Assembly (NCBI GenBank): GCA_051745395.1 | Contig: JBNJEA010000063.1 | Span: 1-16,880, forward strand | DNA: 16,880 nucleotides | Origin: JBNJEA01 sp051745395 | Lineage (GTDB): Bacteria; Desulfobacterota; Desulfobacteria; Desulfobacterales; Desulfosalsimonadaceae | Direction of reading: 5' to 3' | Shown here: piece by piece, positions 15,219-16,880 of the stretch | Layout: the number at the start of each line of letters is the position of its first letter | Position numbering within the stretch: position 1 is the first letter of the stretch | Notes under the pieces: model-generated | What the model saw: only the letters and a program-made list of their open reading frames with translations | Databases searched by the model: none | Told to the model about the DNA's origin: nothing | Made by a program: the position numbers and the translations under genes

Positions 15219-16880
15219 ATGGATCGTTTGCTGATTGAAATTGGAACCGAGGAAATTCCGGCCGGCTATATCGAGCCGGCCCTGACCGCCTTGCGGTCGC
15301 GTTTGATGGAAAAACTCGACGGGGCGCGGATCGGGCACGGGGCGGCTGCTGTTTACGGCACCCCGCGGCGCCTGGCGCTCATGGTCGAAGACGTCGCCGA
15401 CCGGCAGACCGCTGTGACCACTGAAATGATGGGCCCGCCGGAGCGGGTGGCCTTTGATGAAAATGCAAAGCCCACCAAGGCGGCGGAAAAATTTGCGGAA
15501 AAAGCCGGCGTCTCCGTCAACCGGCTCCAAATCAAGGACACGGAAAAGGGGCGGTATCTTTTTGTTGAAAAAACCGATCGCGGCCAGGCGACATCCACGG
15601 TATTAAAACAGGTGCTGCCGGAGGTGATCCTCGGCCTGCCGTTTGCCAAAACCATGCGATGGGGCGATCTGCGGATCGCATTCGCCCGCCCCGTTCATTC
15701 CGTGGTGGCCCTTTACGGCAAAAAGGTGATCGGCTTTCCGGTGGGCGATGTCAAAAGTGGCCGCCAAACTTTTGGCCACCGGTTTTTGCAGCCCGGGCGG
15801 ATCAAACTCGACCATCCAGACCAATACCTCGATGCCCTGCGCCGCGCCTGGGTGATCGCCGATATCGACGAACGGCAGTCCATGATGCAGAGCGGCATGC
15901 AGCGGGCCGTCGAGGCGGTATCCGGCCATATCCTGCCCGACGACGAACTGGTCAAGATTGTCACCCACCTCGTGGAATACCCGGAAGTGGTGCGGGGCGG
16001 TTTTGATGAAAAATTTCTGCAGCTGCCCCGGGAAATCCTGGTGACCGCCATGCGGGAGCACCAGCGGTATTTCGCCGTTGTTGACGATGCCAATGAAATG
16101 ATGCCGTATTTTGTTGCGGTCAGCAACAACTGCGCCCGAGACATGGCCGTGGTGGCCGCAGGCAACGAACGGGTGTTAAAGGCCCGTTTGGAAGATGCCC
16201 GCTTTTTCTACAACAACGATGTAAAGGTCTCCCTGGACGCCTGTGTCGAAAAGTTAAAGTCCGTCGTATTCCAGGCGGAACTCGGCTCGGTGTACGACAA
16301 GGTCGAGCGGGTCCGGAAGCTGGCTGCCATCATCGCTGACCGCCTGTCACTGGGTGAAACCGAAAGGCGGCACATCGACCGGGCGGCATGGCTGTGCAAG
16401 GCGGATCTGGTCAGTCAGGTGGTCGACGAATTCCCCAAGCTCCAGGGGGTGATGGGCCGGATATATGCCCGGGTGGCCGGCGAGGCCGGACCCGTGGCCC
16501 GGGCGATAGAGGAGCACTACCGGCCGACCTATTCCGGCGGACCGCTTCCCGGCACCACGACCGGTGCCGTGTTGAGCATCGCCGAAAAGCTCGATACCCT
16601 GTGCGGCTGTTTCTACATCGGTTTGATCCCCACCGGGGCCTCGGACCCCTATGCGCTCAGGCGCCAGGGCATCGGCCTGATTCAGATCGCGCGGCAGAAC
16701 GGGTTTGCCGTTTCACTTAGCGAATGCATCTTCTCGGGAATGGCCAATTTCGGCGATCCTGACACCGAAAAGGCCCGCCAGTCCATTGATGCGGCATATG
16801 AGTTTTTACAAAACCGCATGGCCCATTTGCTGGAAGAAGAGGGCATTTCAAAGGACCTGGTGGCCGCAGTGCTCGCCGTC
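15219..16880 (+). CDS. glyS: glycyl-tRNA synthetase beta subunit (3' end outside window)
   Basis: GlyS is the tRNA-binding partner of GlyQ in the alpha2-beta2 enzyme. The reading frame is open from the ATG at 15219 to the window edge, giving 554 residues of a protein normally near 690. The start MDRLLIEIGTEEIPAGYIEPAL is the family N-terminus, and ACAGGTG a few bases upstream supplies a ribosome site. Further family blocks are YGTPRRLAL (about 46-54), GRQTFGHRFL, PREILVTAMREHQRYFAV, the HD-like segment around KADLVSQVV (from 394) with EFPKLQGVMGRIYA, and PTGASDPYALRRQGIG. The C-terminal anticodon-binding domain lies beyond the window. No frameshift or stop interrupts the visible part. Confidence 0.97.
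   Translation, partial: MDRLLIEIGTEEIPAGYIEPALTALRSRLMEKLDGARIGHGAAAVYGTPRRLALMVEDVADRQTAVTTEMMGPPERVAFDENAKPTKAAEKFAEKAGVSVNRLQIKDTEKGRYLFVEKTDRGQATSTVLKQVLPEVILGLPFAKTMRWGDLRIAFARPVHSVVALYGKKVIGFPVGDVKSGRQTFGHRFLQPGRIKLDHPDQYLDALRRAWVIADIDERQSMMQSGMQRAVEAVSGHILPDDELVKIVTHLVEYPEVVRGGFDEKFLQLPREILVTAMREHQRYFAVVDDANEMMPYFVAVSNNCARDMAVVAAGNERVLKARLEDARFFYNNDVKVSLDACVEKLKSVVFQAELGSVYDKVERVRKLAAIIADRLSLGETERRHIDRAAWLCKADLVSQVVDEFPKLQGVMGRIYARVAGEAGPVARAIEEHYRPTYSGGPLPGTTTGAVLSIAEKLDTLCGCFYIGLIPTGASDPYALRRQGIGLIQIARQNGFAVSLSECIFSGMANFGDPDTEKARQSIDAAYEFLQNRMAHLLEEEGISKDLVAAVLAV

Overview
The window looks like chromosomal DNA from a GC-rich, Gram-negative, sulfate-reducer-like bacterium (Desulfobacterota, probably Desulfobacterales). 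This is inferred from gene content, gene order, several apparent GTG/TTG starts, the secreted SurA-type chaperone and the two-subunit glycyl-tRNA synthetase. It was not tested by any search. Almost everything is recognisable core or regulatory gene content. I found no phage, CRISPR array, intact insertion sequence or obvious defence system.

Left part (1-4409): the 3' end of a 23S rRNA gene, a 5S rRNA gene and a strong terminator close a ribosomal RNA operon on the + strand. A two-component pair follows on the same strand: a membrane-bound histidine kinase (TTG start) and an NtrC-type sigma-54 activator. A hairpin terminator separates this pair from a convergent - strand unit, in which a small 66-codon ORF of unknown function overlaps by one base the start of an integration host factor alpha-type gene (ihfA).

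Middle (4410-5024): an AT-rich spacer with no convincing gene, then tRNA-Thr(CGT) on the - strand with its own candidate promoter and a strong terminator.

Right part (5025-16880): a long run of + strand genes. mfd (transcription-repair coupling factor), a SurA/PpiC-type periplasmic peptidyl-prolyl isomerase, a RodZ-like membrane helix-turn-helix protein, an MgtE magnesium transporter, recO and a GHMP-family sugar kinase form a tight probable operon; the last four genes overlap or are separated by only 1-3 bases. A gene-free interval of 359 bases full of short tandem repeats and two copies of a 45-base hairpin-forming repeat follows. Then come glyQ and glyS, the two subunits of glycyl-tRNA synthetase. 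They are separated by 288 bases that carry a near-perfect dispersed-type palindrome. glyS runs off the right edge.

The genes mix DNA repair (mfd, recO), envelope biogenesis and shape (SurA-like, RodZ-like), ion transport (mgtE), regulation (two-component pair, ihfA) and translation (rRNA, tRNA-Thr, glyQS). The parts least explained by known families are the non-coding repeats around glyQ, the 66-codon ORF coupled to ihfA, the kinase's sensor domain and the substrate of the GHMP kinase.
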